A stretch of 22,438 bases of DNA from a virus. The notes under the pieces were generated by a model. The model saw only the letters and a list, made by a program, of their open reading frames with translations, was not told the DNA's origin and ran no database searches. Of the stretch, positions 1-7,542 are shown piece after piece. The first letter of the stretch is position 1; each line of letters starts with the position of its first letter. A program made the translations under genes and the position numbers. The stretch covers positions 1 through 22,438 of the IMG/VR virus record IMGVR_UViG_3300009104_000129, one strand, 5' to 3'.

Positions 1-110
1 CCAATGGTGAGTTCAGTCTGCCTGAATTTTTGCCCCTGTATTTCGTAAAACTTCTCATGCATAGATTTCCCTGCCTCCACAGGTTTCTCTGATGCCTTTA
101 TTTGGTCCAT
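1..110 (-). CDS. Partial phage protein, N-terminus only
   Basis: An open frame begins at an ATG at 110 and runs off the left edge, giving about 36 residues that start MDQIKASEKPVEAGKS. The ATG follows a very strong Shine-Dalgarno site, AGGAGGT, 4 bases upstream, which decides the start over an in-frame ATG at 143. The visible part is hydrophilic and has no motif I recognise. It follows the tail-type genes 1181-1621 and 156-887 in the same direction, so a tail assembly chaperone or other tail gene would fit that place in a siphovirus or myovirus map. That is position-based inference only. Confidence 0.7.
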   Translation of the reverse strand, partial: MDQIKASEKPVEAGKSMHEKFYEIQGQKFRQTELTI

Positions 111-155
111 ATTACCTCCTAAATGGTCGTTTTTCTCTCTCATGGTATCTTTACC

Positions 156-887
156 TTAAACCAAGCCTGATGGGTGCATTCTCACCCTGATATATTCTTT
201 TGCATCATCTGCAATTGTTGGTGTTGTCATCCTGACTTTTATTGGTGTTGTCATTGCATTGCCACTTGTTGCATCACCACTCACCCATGCTGATCCATTC
301 CAATATTCCCATGATGTCTCTGCAGTGATTGAATCAAATGTTGCTGTGGTGGACTTTTCCAGAATGGGTCTGACCCTGACATTGGTCCAGTATTGTGGAG
401 TTTCAAATGTGGCAACTGGTTGGTCCTCATACCCAAATGAATCCTTGATTGTGTTGCCCTCCAGTGCAAACTTTGTGATCTGCTTTCTCAAATCAAGAGT
501 TTGACCTGTCCATTCTGTTGCAGACTCTGCAAGTGGGATGTTTCTGGTCCCATCATTGAATGTCAGTTTGAAAGATATGTCTGTGTGTTTTAGGGGTAGG
601 ATGTCACTGTGGCATTGCCAGACAAATGTCTCCACCCTGTTTCTCATGTTCCCCTTGAGAGTCTTGGTCCCTGCAGATGCCTGTCCAACCACAGACATAT
701 TGGTGTATGATCCACCTGATAATTTATATTGTCCATTGACACTGCCAGTGATGTACCCATTTGCTTTCCATGTGACCTTGAATGTCATGATTTGATTCAA
801 GGTGTCAAGTGTGAAAGATGGGGTAGGTGTGCTCTGGACCTTTAGATCATCTTGCCTTGTATAATTATATACTGTAGGGTCTGCCAT
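156..887 (-). CDS. Probable virion (tail-region) structural protein
   Basis: A 243-residue protein starting MADPTVYNYTRQDD. It is rich in Thr, Ser, Trp, Asn and Gly with few charged runs and looks beta-rich, as virion surface or tail proteins often do. Segments such as SWEYWNGSAWVSGDATSG resemble the Trp/Gly-rich strands of phage tail or fibre beta domains, but I cannot name a family. An AGGGA site lies 7 bases before the ATG. It follows the 66-residue gene 896-1096 with an 8-base gap and precedes the partial gene at the left edge, so it belongs to the late transcription unit. The role is inferred from position and composition. Confidence 0.75.
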   Translation of the reverse strand: MADPTVYNYTRQDDLKVQSTPTPSFTLDTLNQIMTFKVTWKANGYITGSVNGQYKLSGGSYTNMSVVGQASAGTKTLKGNMRNRVETFVWQCHSDILPLKHTDISFKLTFNDGTRNIPLAESATEWTGQTLDLRKQITKFALEGNTIKDSFGYEDQPVATFETPQYWTNVRVRPILEKSTTATFDSITAETSWEYWNGSAWVSGDATSGNAMTTPIKVRMTTPTIADDAKEYIRVRMHPSGLV

Positions 888-895
888 AGTGATCC

Positions 896-1096
896 CTACT
901 CATCGAAAATGTATTTCCTTTGAGGATGTTTTTTCAATAAGCCATGAGGGTCCTTGATGGTCCTGCCTCTTGATTTAAGTTCCACACAATAATCAAGATT
1001 GTCCTCTGACACCTTAATGATCCTGCCACCCATGCTCACTGCATCAACATACAATTTTGCCTTTGGCTTGGACTTGCTTTCAGTCTTTTTTGCCAT
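896..1096 (-). CDS. Small basic phage protein, unknown function
   Basis: A 66-residue protein. The start MAKKTESK at 1096 is chosen because AGGAG lies 5 bases upstream; an in-frame upstream ATG at 1126 has no such site and falls inside an inverted repeat. The N-terminus is a short Lys/Ser/Ala-rich stretch (KSKPKAK) followed by a compact segment containing GGRIIKVSED, CVELKSRGRTI and HPQRKYIFDE. No family is recognised. The Lys/Ala/Ser-rich stretch is like the C-terminal tail of the protein at 2547-2753 in the same operon. It sits between two probable tail genes, so a small virion or assembly protein is plausible. Confidence 0.7.
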   Translation of the reverse strand: MAKKTESKSKPKAKLYVDAVSMGGRIIKVSEDNLDYCVELKSRGRTIKDPHGLLKKHPQRKYIFDE

Positions 1097-1118
1097 AGTA
1101 TCTCCTATGATGTGACCA

Positions 1119-1157
1119 TGCCCCACCTGATCACTGGCTCTGGATCATAGTGGGGCA
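1119..1157. promoter_or_regulatory. Intergenic inverted repeat downstream of the tail-tube-like gene
   Basis: TGCCCCAC at 1119-1126 pairs perfectly with GTGGGGCA at 1150-1157, and TGATC/GATCA can pair inside the 23-base loop. It lies between the stop of the gene ending at 1181 and the start at 1096. No T-run follows on the minus strand, so it is not a typical intrinsic terminator. It could be an RNA-processing or mRNA-stability hairpin behind a strongly expressed tail gene. Confidence 0.45.
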
Positions 1158-1180
1158 GAGGGTCAGTTTAATTGAACAAC

Positions 1181-1621
1181 TTATGCAGAGTTATCTGCTA
1201 TTGTCCAAGGTCTTGTTGCACTGGATGAGGACTTTTTGGCTTCAATTTTGGTCCTGAAACCATCATTGTATGCCCTTATCTGATCACAGTCAGTCATAGT
1301 GAAGATCATGCCAGTGGCATTTCCACCACCTGTTGATGTTTTCACCACAATTTCCCCAAGGTTTTCACAAGCATCAATGTTTGTCAACTCTGTGGCATCC
1401 AAGTGACTGACAGTGAGTTCCAGAACAGATTTGAATCCGTATGCTGTCACTACTTCCTGACCAGATTCAATTTCCGTGACTGTCTCTTTCAATTCATCAG
1501 AGATGGTCACTGTTTCTGGTTTTAGGTTTTCCCAGTCAATCTTGGTTGTGTCCCCAGAGTCCTTGATGATGACTTGCACCAATCTACCAACAAAGACCTT
1601 TGAAGTGGCTAAATTTGCCAT
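1181..1621 (-). CDS. Probable tail tube (major tail) protein
   Basis: A 146-residue protein starting MANLATSKVFVGRLVQVI, with AGGAG 8 bases before the ATG. The sequence alternates Thr/Val-rich strands (ETVTISDELKETVTEIES, VVTAYGFKSVLELTVSHL) and has a Gly/Thr loop, a pattern typical of small phage tail-tube folds. The position, two genes after the connector-type genes and before small tail genes, is where a tail tube gene is expected. The MAN N-terminus and a good ribosome site suggest strong expression, as for the capsid gene. No diagnostic motif is visible, so the family assignment is inference. Confidence 0.55.
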   Translation of the reverse strand: MANLATSKVFVGRLVQVIIKDSGDTTKIDWENLKPETVTISDELKETVTEIESGQEVVTAYGFKSVLELTVSHLDATELTNIDACENLGEIVVKTSTGGGNATGMIFTMTDCDQIRAYNDGFRTKIEAKKSSSSATRPWTIADNSA

Positions 1622-1651
1622 TTTAATACTCCTTTAAGGTTTGGGATTTGT

Positions 1652-2128
1652 TCATGCTGAACCCTCAAAATTCAAGGTCACAGTTGGGAAGTTCAACAGA
1701 CCTGCATCCAACCCACCAAATTCATCTGAATCCAAAAACTCAAACTCACTTGTCATTGATTGGATATGGTCACACCCAGAGAACTTTGCAGTCACAGCAC
1801 CAGATTCACCTGTTGATGAGTCCAGTGCTTTTAATGTGTCCACCATGCCTCTTGTGACATCATTGATCTTGGTCATCTCTTTCCCTGCACTTGTATTCAA
1901 AACAAATGCCACACTGTAAACTGCCTGATAAATGTTCACCCCTGAAAAGGTGTGCTCATCTACACCACCAGTCACAAATGTGATGAAATATGATTGATCA
2001 AGTCTGCCTGTCATAAAATTCCCACTGTCAATCCATTGATACTTTTTCAACCTACTGAACCCAGATAGATTGGCATTCAATTTGGTCTCAATATGATCTG
2101 CCCCAAATTCTAAATTTGGAAATGCCAT
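1652..2128 (-). CDS. Probable minor capsid or tail completion protein
   Basis: A 158-residue protein starting MAFPNLEFGADHIETKL. An AGGTG ribosome site sits close to the ATG, and the gene begins 2 bases after the stop of 2130-2546. The protein mixes strands and short helices (SYFITFVTGGVDEHTF, YQAVYSVAFVLNTSAGKEM) without a membrane segment or known catalytic motif. In the standard head-to-tail gene order this slot, between a head-completion gene and the tail tube gene, usually holds a tail terminator or neck protein. I infer that role from order alone; an unrelated virion protein is possible. Confidence 0.5.
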   Translation of the reverse strand: MAFPNLEFGADHIETKLNANLSGFSRLKKYQWIDSGNFMTGRLDQSYFITFVTGGVDEHTFSGVNIYQAVYSVAFVLNTSAGKEMTKINDVTRGMVDTLKALDSSTGESGAVTAKFSGCDHIQSMTSEFEFLDSDEFGGLDAGLLNFPTVTLNFEGSA

Positions 2129-2129
2129 G

Positions 2130-2546
2130 TCACCTGCTAAAGCCTATCTGTACCAGAGGCTCACCTGTCTTTTCAGAATCTGTGATTGTTGCATCTGTAG
2201 AAAAGGCAAGATCAGTCAACAGAATTGAATCCGCTTTTGACTGATACAGTTGTGCCTGTTCTGCATGATTGTGATTGAACATCACATTGGCAATCACCTG
2301 ATAACAGATTTTCCTCTGGATTGGCTTGGACAGTTCAAACTCTCTCAACTCTGCAATTTCAGCATCAGTTTTTACATTCCTGTACTGATTTTTCAGATCA
2401 TCAAACAACTGACACAGAGCCTGATTGATCTCATGTGTGAGACCTCCTGTCTCTGCATCTGCCAGAAATGATGTAATGGTTGGGAGATATTCTGTGACAT
2501 CCGAGTCACTGATTGATATGTATGAGAATGGATTGGACAGAGCCAT
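2130..2546 (-). CDS. Probable head-tail connector protein
   Basis: A 138-residue, mostly helical protein starting MALSNPFSYISISDSD. The middle reads as long helices (FDDLKNQYRNVKTDAEIAEL, QRKICYQVIANVMFNHNHAE), and the end is a short strand-rich segment. Small all-helical proteins right after the major capsid gene are commonly gp6/gp15-type connectors. The ATG follows the preceding stop codon with no gap, and an AAGGG site is upstream. No sequence motif proves the role. Confidence 0.5.
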   Translation of the reverse strand: MALSNPFSYISISDSDVTEYLPTITSFLADAETGGLTHEINQALCQLFDDLKNQYRNVKTDAEIAELREFELSKPIQRKICYQVIANVMFNHNHAEQAQLYQSKADSILLTDLAFSTDATITDSEKTGEPLVQIGFSR

Positions 2547-2753
2547 CTATTTGCCCTTGCCCTTTGCCTTGGATTTTGATTTTGCTTTGGCTTTTGGTTT
2601 TTCAGTCACCTCAAAGTTCCTGTCATAGCATCCAATGAGCCATGACCCAAACTTTTCAGAGACCTGTTTTACCTCACCAACTTTCCAGTGAATATCACCA
2701 CCTTTCTCAATGTCTGGGGTGATACATTCAATGATACATTTGATCCACAACAT
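2547..2753 (-). CDS. Small phage protein with Lys/Ala/Ser-rich tail
   Basis: A 68-residue protein starting MLWIKCIIECITPD, with AGGAG 8 bases before the ATG. Residues 1-52 look like a small folded domain (KVGEVKQVSEKFGSWLIGCY). Residues 53-68 are a repeat-like basic tail, KPKAKAKSKSKAKGKGK. It lies between the capsid gene and a connector-type gene. A disordered basic tail suits nucleic-acid or charged-surface contact in the virion, but function is unknown. Confidence 0.65.
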   Translation of the reverse strand: MLWIKCIIECITPDIEKGGDIHWKVGEVKQVSEKFGSWLIGCYDRNFEVTEKPKAKAKSKSKAKGKGK

Positions 2754-2776
2754 GATTCAACTCCTCATTTGTTGGT

Positions 2777-3763
2777 TTATGCCAATGCGTTCACTACACC
2801 TTGTTTGAAAGGATTCCTGCAAACAAGAACCATGTAACAAACAACAGTGAATGCAATTTCATCTTTTCCTGATGCATCTTTTGCCTCTACCTTGAAAGCA
2901 CCCTCAATGAGTTTACCCTCTGCAGTGTATGACTTCTGCGGTAGATAGTACAGTGCAAAATCGGAATTGTTTACAAAATCCATTCTTGCATTGTTGTACT
3001 TCGGGATGGCAATCACAGGGATGCCCCTGTAATCAAGAGCCATGAACCGAGCATCACCCTTTGCAGTCGGAACTGGACTGTATCTGCTATTCGCAGTTAA
3101 TAGTCCCTCATAGGCAGAATACTGCTTTTGAGATGTCCAGATTTGATTGGGTGGGGACAGTCTTGAATCAATCAAGTTGTCCCAGACATCATCCATCATT
3201 GCCAATGTCAGAGCACTGGACCCACCTGCTTTCACATAGGATGCAAACCATGACTGTGCAGTCTGGTCCACACCTGCAAGAGATGTGTTTGTGTTTCCAA
3301 CAATGTCACTGACACCATCAAAGGATGAGGTGCTTGTTGCTCCCTCTCCCATCATGTCCAGTGTGATGGCATGTTTTAGATCATCAACAGATAGCAATAA
3401 TTCATCTGCCAATAGGTCTGTGAGTGCGTTGTATCCACCTGCCAAGGCTTTGGCTTGGACCATACCATCAACAGATACAGTTGTACCATATCTCTTGTAG
3501 TCCCATTCTACTGTTTGCCTACCTTGTGCCTGTCCAACAGGGATCGCAGAACCTTCAGAAAAGGCTCCTGCATAGTCAGCCTCATTTGAGGTGACTGTGA
3601 CTGCTTGACCAGACTTGTGCATGGGGATTTGAATTCTCGCTTTTCCTGCGGACAGACCGACCTGTCCCATAAACCCTGCAGTGTTTGCAAAGGCTTTCTG
3701 GAATTCTGGAAAAGCAACTGTGTTCAGAATGTTCTGAACTTGAGTTGAGGCTACATTTGCCAT
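2777..3763 (-). CDS. Major capsid protein (HK97-fold)
   Basis: A 328-residue protein starting MANVASTQVQNILNTVAF, with AAGGAG 7 bases before the ATG. Length, place directly after the scaffold-like gene, and content fit an HK97-fold major capsid protein: an Ala/Gly-rich N-terminal region with RIQIPMHKSGQAVTVTSN, a helix region (LTDLLADELLLSVDDLKHAI), a central DxWDxLIDSRL segment, and a C-terminal strand region ending RNPFKQGVVNALA. No separate protease gene is seen nearby. The gene contains about a dozen CpG dinucleotides, many more than neighbouring genes, which may reflect selection for high expression. Confidence 0.85.
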   Translation of the reverse strand: MANVASTQVQNILNTVAFPEFQKAFANTAGFMGQVGLSAGKARIQIPMHKSGQAVTVTSNEADYAGAFSEGSAIPVGQAQGRQTVEWDYKRYGTTVSVDGMVQAKALAGGYNALTDLLADELLLSVDDLKHAITLDMMGEGATSTSSFDGVSDIVGNTNTSLAGVDQTAQSWFASYVKAGGSSALTLAMMDDVWDNLIDSRLSPPNQIWTSQKQYSAYEGLLTANSRYSPVPTAKGDARFMALDYRGIPVIAIPKYNNARMDFVNNSDFALYYLPQKSYTAEGKLIEGAFKVEAKDASGKDEIAFTVVCYMVLVCRNPFKQGVVNALA

Positions 3764-3820
3764 TTCAATTCTCCTTGATTAGTTTCGTTTAAAGGAAAAC
3801 TGTTCTGGCTGTGGTCTTAT

Positions 3821-4453
3821 TTACAAGGCTTTCTGTAGTTCTTGTGAAACAAACTTTGAGACTTGTTCTCTGTCACTCAAGTCATCTGGCACACCACCAT
3901 TGGGTTCAACCTTTGGAGTGCCTTTGCCAAATGTAGGTGAGGATGGAGGTGAACCAGTGGAATCAAACAATCCGAGTTTCTCAACTTTTCCAAGTGATTC
4001 ACTCATGTTTCCAATACCATCTGGGTCAAGACCTGTCAGATCAATTTTCCCATCTTCATTCTGACTGACATCCAAGAAAGACTTTGCTTTGTCCCAGTTG
4101 GTGTGTGTGGCATACTTGTCCAGTTTCTTTTGGAGGTTGGTCCGAGCACTTTCAGTCCATTTCTGTTCTTTTTCCTTGAGTGTCTGAATCTCTGCTTTGA
4201 GTGCAGAATCATCAAGAGAATTGACTTGGTTTGTGAGAGAATCTACCTGTGCCTTGAGTTCTCTGTTGTCCTTGGCAAGAGATTCATTGTTGATCCTCTT
4301 GTCCTTGTTCTCTGATCCAAATACTTGGACCTTTGCAACCATGTCATCAAACAAACCGCCCATTTTCTGAAGGGCAACCTTGACCTCACTGGAGTCCATT
4401 TCAGTTCCTTTTGAACTGACCTCATTGAGGATTTCATGAAACGATTCAGCCAT
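3821..4453 (-). CDS. Scaffold-like capsid assembly protein
   Basis: A 210-residue acidic, highly helical protein starting MAESFHEILNEVSSKG, with AAAGGAG before the ATG. Residues about 45-115 form a coiled coil (DKRINNESLAKDNRELKAQV, LKAEIQTLKEKEQKWTES). A Pro/Gly-rich linker follows at about 165-190 (STGSPPSSPTFGKGTPK), then a short C-terminal helix (DREQVSKFVSQELQKAL). Such a helix and linker layout, immediately upstream of the capsid gene in transcription order, is the usual signature of a phage scaffolding protein, where the C-terminal helix binds capsid subunits. No protease motif is visible. Confidence 0.75.
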   Translation of the reverse strand: MAESFHEILNEVSSKGTEMDSSEVKVALQKMGGLFDDMVAKVQVFGSENKDKRINNESLAKDNRELKAQVDSLTNQVNSLDDSALKAEIQTLKEKEQKWTESARTNLQKKLDKYATHTNWDKAKSFLDVSQNEDGKIDLTGLDPDGIGNMSESLGKVEKLGLFDSTGSPPSSPTFGKGTPKVEPNGGVPDDLSDREQVSKFVSQELQKAL

Positions 4454-4523
4454 TTGGTGAATCTCCTTTCATTATTTGGTGTACAATTTAATAAATGATT
4501 TGTTCAGTTGGGTAATCTTTTTT

Positions 4524-4787
4524 TTAATCTGGGACAATTAATACATCTGATGCCCTGATTCTGCTCCCAGAATAATGGGTTGCAAGTCTTTTCATGAACT
4601 TCAATCCATCGTATGGGTAGAGGTACTTCCCCCTGATCCCTACCTTTGTAAATATGCCCCTGTCTTTGAGTTCTTTTGCCAGATATCTGTCACCATCAAA
4701 CCTGCATGTTTTGCCCACAAGTTTCACTGTCAGGATCACATGCTGTGTGGCATCATCTCTGGTCTCATATACTTCAACAATTTTCAT
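4524..4787 (-). CDS. Small phage protein, unknown function
   Basis: An 87-residue protein starting MKIVEVYETRDDATQHVILT. The ATG follows the stop codon of 4788-6800 with no gap, and GGGAG lies inside the end of that gene. It has an alpha/beta pattern with a basic middle (RGIFTKVGIRGKYLYPYDG) and no recognised motif. It lies between the large head protein and the scaffold gene, so an assembly or virion role is plausible but not shown. Confidence 0.65.
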   Translation of the reverse strand: MKIVEVYETRDDATQHVILTVKLVGKTCRFDGDRYLAKELKDRGIFTKVGIRGKYLYPYDGLKFMKRLATHYSGSRIRASDVLIVPD

Positions 4788-6800
4788 TTACTCACTCCCT
4801 TTCCTATATTTCCCTTTTGCAAAATTATGATATTTATCAGACTCAAATCCTTTTGCATAGAAAGAATCAAGATGGACCCCTGTGTCAAGCACTCTGTCAA
4901 GCCTTGTGAAAAACACATCAATTGCAATGTCACTCATCCCTGATTCCTGTTTCATTCTGGTCCTGATGAATTGTTCATTTTGTTTCATGGTTTTCAATTT
5001 GCCCATCCAGTAGTCTGATACTCTTTTTCCTGAATAGGATGTGAGTGGTGTGCCATTTGATGGTGAGCCATGACCTGTGGGGAGAGTCAAACCATTATCA
5101 ATCAATGCAATCCTGACTTCCCATTCCTCCTCTGTGATTGTTTTCTGTGCAGGTGCATTTTTCATCTTTGTATTCAGTTTCCTGATTTCTCTCTTGCTCT
5201 TGGCAACATCTGCCTTTGCACTTTTAACATCTTCAGTCCTTTGAAACACATTCCTTGTCTGGCTCTGGATTCTCATTGTCACATTTCTTAATTCATCACT
5301 GTATGTCTGTGCTCTTTTTGACCATTTGAACCACTCATCTGTGTTGTCCTGTTCTGCAAACTTGTTGGCTTTATCTTCTGCATCTTTTATTTTCTTTTTC
5401 CATAGTGTCTGACCCTTTTTCATATCCTTGAGATGGTCTTTGCCTTGGACCAGTCTTTTTTCCATTATCTCAAGATGTTGCTCATTGTCTTTCAGTGCCT
5501 CTTTCTCTTTGTCTGTGTCTTTCCTGATCTGCACCCTTGGATCAATCTTTTTCTTGACCTGTTTCTTGACAGGTTTTGCCATCCAGTTTCCACCATGCCT
5601 GTCTGTGTTCTGCCCTATTGAGTCAATCAGATACCACCCCTCTGCATGTCTTGGTTTAATCAACTTCCTCCAGTTTTTGATTCCCCTATCACTCAAATAA
5701 TATTGCATATCACTGGATGACATATATCCATCTTTCCATCTCTGGAATGATCCAATCTTTCCTTTGTGCTTTCTCATCACTGTTGTTGGAACCAGACCAA
5801 GACCCATTTCCTCATCCAAGATTGAAAATGCCACCTCTCTCTTGTACTGATTGCCAATCTTGATCCCATCCCTCAACTGGTTGCCCACACTGTATGACTT
5901 TTTTGCTTTAGGCATCCCATACTCTGCCTCATGGCTTTTGAATACACCTTTGACACCATTCTCAAGGATCACACTCTCATTCACACCACCTGCTTTGATG
6001 TCACTCTCTTTCTTGACCTTTGATTTCTCCATTGAGGTCCTATCCTTGGCATGTGCTTTCCCAATCTTGCTCTTTCTTCTTGCTTTTGGACCCTCTGTGA
6101 GTGGTTTCTCCAGTGCAGTCTGGTGTGCCTCCATCTCTGCTTTAAAGTTTCTCTGTGCCACTGCAATCACTCTGTCATTCACATCCTGATATGATGTAGT
6201 CCTTGGGGCAACCTTTGCCTGTTGGTGGACCACATTTTGCATCCTGATGTCCCTCACTCCAAGGATTTCCTCTGCCTGTGTTCCTGCCCCTCTACCTCTG
6301 AACACTGCATTTGATAATGATGACACCTTTTGTCCTCTTTTGACTGGTCTCAACATGCACTTGCATCCTATGTTGCATTCTGTATCTCCCCACCTTGGCA
6401 GTCCCCTGCCCAAATCAAGCCACCCTTGTTTGGTCCTTGGTGGCATCTTTCCGAATCTCAAACAGTCCACACACCCTGATGCCTTTGGGTCCCTCACCCA
6501 GAGATATAGTTGCCCCCTCTCTGCTTTGAGGTCCTCAACAGGTTTGGCAACCATCCTCTGCTCCTGATCTGCAATCATCCTGTGGATTTTCCTTTTGATC
6601 CCAACAAAGTTGCCTGTGTAGTTTTGTGATGAGTATTGCTTTGCATCTGCAACCAGACCTCTCCTCACCTGTGCAGGACTCTCACCATTCAGGACCCTCC
6701 GTTTGAAGTCAGTCTCTGCCTGTGCCAAGATAGCATCAATCTCACCATCCAATTCAAGGGCAGTCAGGTCCACCAGATATTTTGTCCTCCTGTTATTCAT
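4788..6800 (-). CDS. Head morphogenesis protein with PI3/4-kinase-like domain
   Basis: A 670-residue protein, long for its family. Residues 1-155 resemble the Mu gpF/SPP1 gp7 minor head group: helices, then a Cys cluster C110, C113, C142, C146, C148 around GWLDLGRGLPRWGDTECNIG, a likely metal site. Residues about 275-590 look like an atypical (PI3/4K or HipA-like) kinase: VKGVFK with candidate ATP lysine K288, a Glu-bearing helix near E322, catalytic loop QNTDRHGGNW at 397-406, and metal-binding IDNGL at 567-571. Between the last two lies a charged coiled coil, residues about 410-555. ATGA overlap with 6797-7297 and position after the portal support a virion protein injected or packaged with the head. 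Kinase activity is inferred from motifs, not shown. Confidence 0.8.
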   Translation of the reverse strand: MNNRRTKYLVDLTALELDGEIDAILAQAETDFKRRVLNGESPAQVRRGLVADAKQYSSQNYTGNFVGIKRKIHRMIADQEQRMVAKPVEDLKAERGQLYLWVRDPKASGCVDCLRFGKMPPRTKQGWLDLGRGLPRWGDTECNIGCKCMLRPVKRGQKVSSLSNAVFRGRGAGTQAEEILGVRDIRMQNVVHQQAKVAPRTTSYQDVNDRVIAVAQRNFKAEMEAHQTALEKPLTEGPKARRKSKIGKAHAKDRTSMEKSKVKKESDIKAGGVNESVILENGVKGVFKSHEAEYGMPKAKKSYSVGNQLRDGIKIGNQYKREVAFSILDEEMGLGLVPTTVMRKHKGKIGSFQRWKDGYMSSSDMQYYLSDRGIKNWRKLIKPRHAEGWYLIDSIGQNTDRHGGNWMAKPVKKQVKKKIDPRVQIRKDTDKEKEALKDNEQHLEIMEKRLVQGKDHLKDMKKGQTLWKKKIKDAEDKANKFAEQDNTDEWFKWSKRAQTYSDELRNVTMRIQSQTRNVFQRTEDVKSAKADVAKSKREIRKLNTKMKNAPAQKTITEEEWEVRIALIDNGLTLPTGHGSPSNGTPLTSYSGKRVSDYWMGKLKTMKQNEQFIRTRMKQESGMSDIAIDVFFTRLDRVLDTGVHLDSFYAKGFESDKYHNFAKGKYRKGSE

Positions 6801-7297
6801 GCAATAGTCTTGCCCATCTTTCTGGCTTGTTTGACCAGTTGTTTCTCCACCTGCTTGTCTGCCTCCTTTGCCAGTCTCTTGAAAAACTGTGATCCTCTGG
6901 GTAGTTTATTGAACACCCCACTGTAATTCTCTTGGTTATGCCATCTGAACAATGACCTGTATGTTGGAGGGTTTTTTGCCTTGCCAACACCTTTCCCTCC
7001 ATTATATAAATATTTCCCACTATGTTTTTTTCCTGATGCAAACACAATCAATTTCAATGGCTTTGCACCAAACTTGAATCCACTTTTCATTGTTTCACCT
7101 GTGCTCACAAGCCAGTGGTTCTTTCCTTTTCTCTTTTGGGTGCTCTTGGCATTGGATGGAGCATGGTCAAGATTGATGCCCCTCTTTGTATTCAATAGGG
7201 ACTTGTATGTTGGATAAGAGGTGGTAGGCTGACCAATAATGTTCTTCTTTGCCTCTTTTGTAAAGAACCTCCTGAAATCCAGTTTCACTTTAGCCAT
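6797..7297 (-). CDS. Basic virion-morphogenesis-like protein
   Basis: A 166-residue strongly basic protein starting MAKVKLDFRRFFTKEAKK. The segment HWLVSTGETMKSGFKF resembles the LV(D/S)TG-L--S element of HK97 gp10-like or Mu gpG-like morphogenesis proteins, and the C-terminus is a basic amphipathic helix (KEADKQVEKQLVKQARK). It starts 13 bases inside the end of 7285-7542 and ends in an ATGA overlap with the kinase-bearing head gene, which suggests translational coupling. Gp10-type genes usually come after the capsid gene, whereas gpG follows gpF in Mu, so the assignment is tentative. Confidence 0.5.
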   Translation of the reverse strand: MAKVKLDFRRFFTKEAKKNIIGQPTTSYPTYKSLLNTKRGINLDHAPSNAKSTQKRKGKNHWLVSTGETMKSGFKFGAKPLKLIVFASGKKHSGKYLYNGGKGVGKAKNPPTYRSLFRWHNQENYSGVFNKLPRGSQFFKRLAKEADKQVEKQLVKQARKMGKTIA

Positions 7298-7542
7298 GAC
7301 TGACCCAGTTTTATTCCACCCTTGACAATCCTCTCTGCATGTTTCCTGATTTCAACTCTCATTTGTTGAGTCAGTTCTGCCTTTTCTTCTTTGGTTGTTG
7401 CCTTGATGATCTTGGGTGTGTGCTTGGCAATGATCCTGTTCATCCTCTCCTGTAGTTTGACAGTGAGAATCTGTTCTTTGTCTATCAGTTCACCAAGTTC
7501 ATCCCTCAAGTCTGATGCAACATAGACCTCCCTGATTGCCAT
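7285..7542 (-). CDS. Small helical basic protein, unknown function
   Basis: An 85-residue protein starting MAIREVYVASDLRDELGEL. It is almost entirely helical and rich in Lys, Glu and Arg (KATTKEEKAELTQQMRVEI). Its ATG shares one base with the portal stop (TGATG), so it is probably translated by coupling to the portal gene. No motif is recognised. The whole reading frame lies inside the CpG-free stretch 6702-8075. Confidence 0.65.
   Translation of the reverse strand: MAIREVYVASDLRDELGELIDKEQILTVKLQERMNRIIAKHTPKIIKATTKEEKAELTQQMRVEIRKHAERIVKGGIKLGQSWLK

Noticed and set aside
1-887. Programmed frameshift of a tail assembly chaperone at the left edge
   Set aside because: The gene at 1-110 is in the right place for a chaperone, but the region where a slippery site would lie is outside the window.
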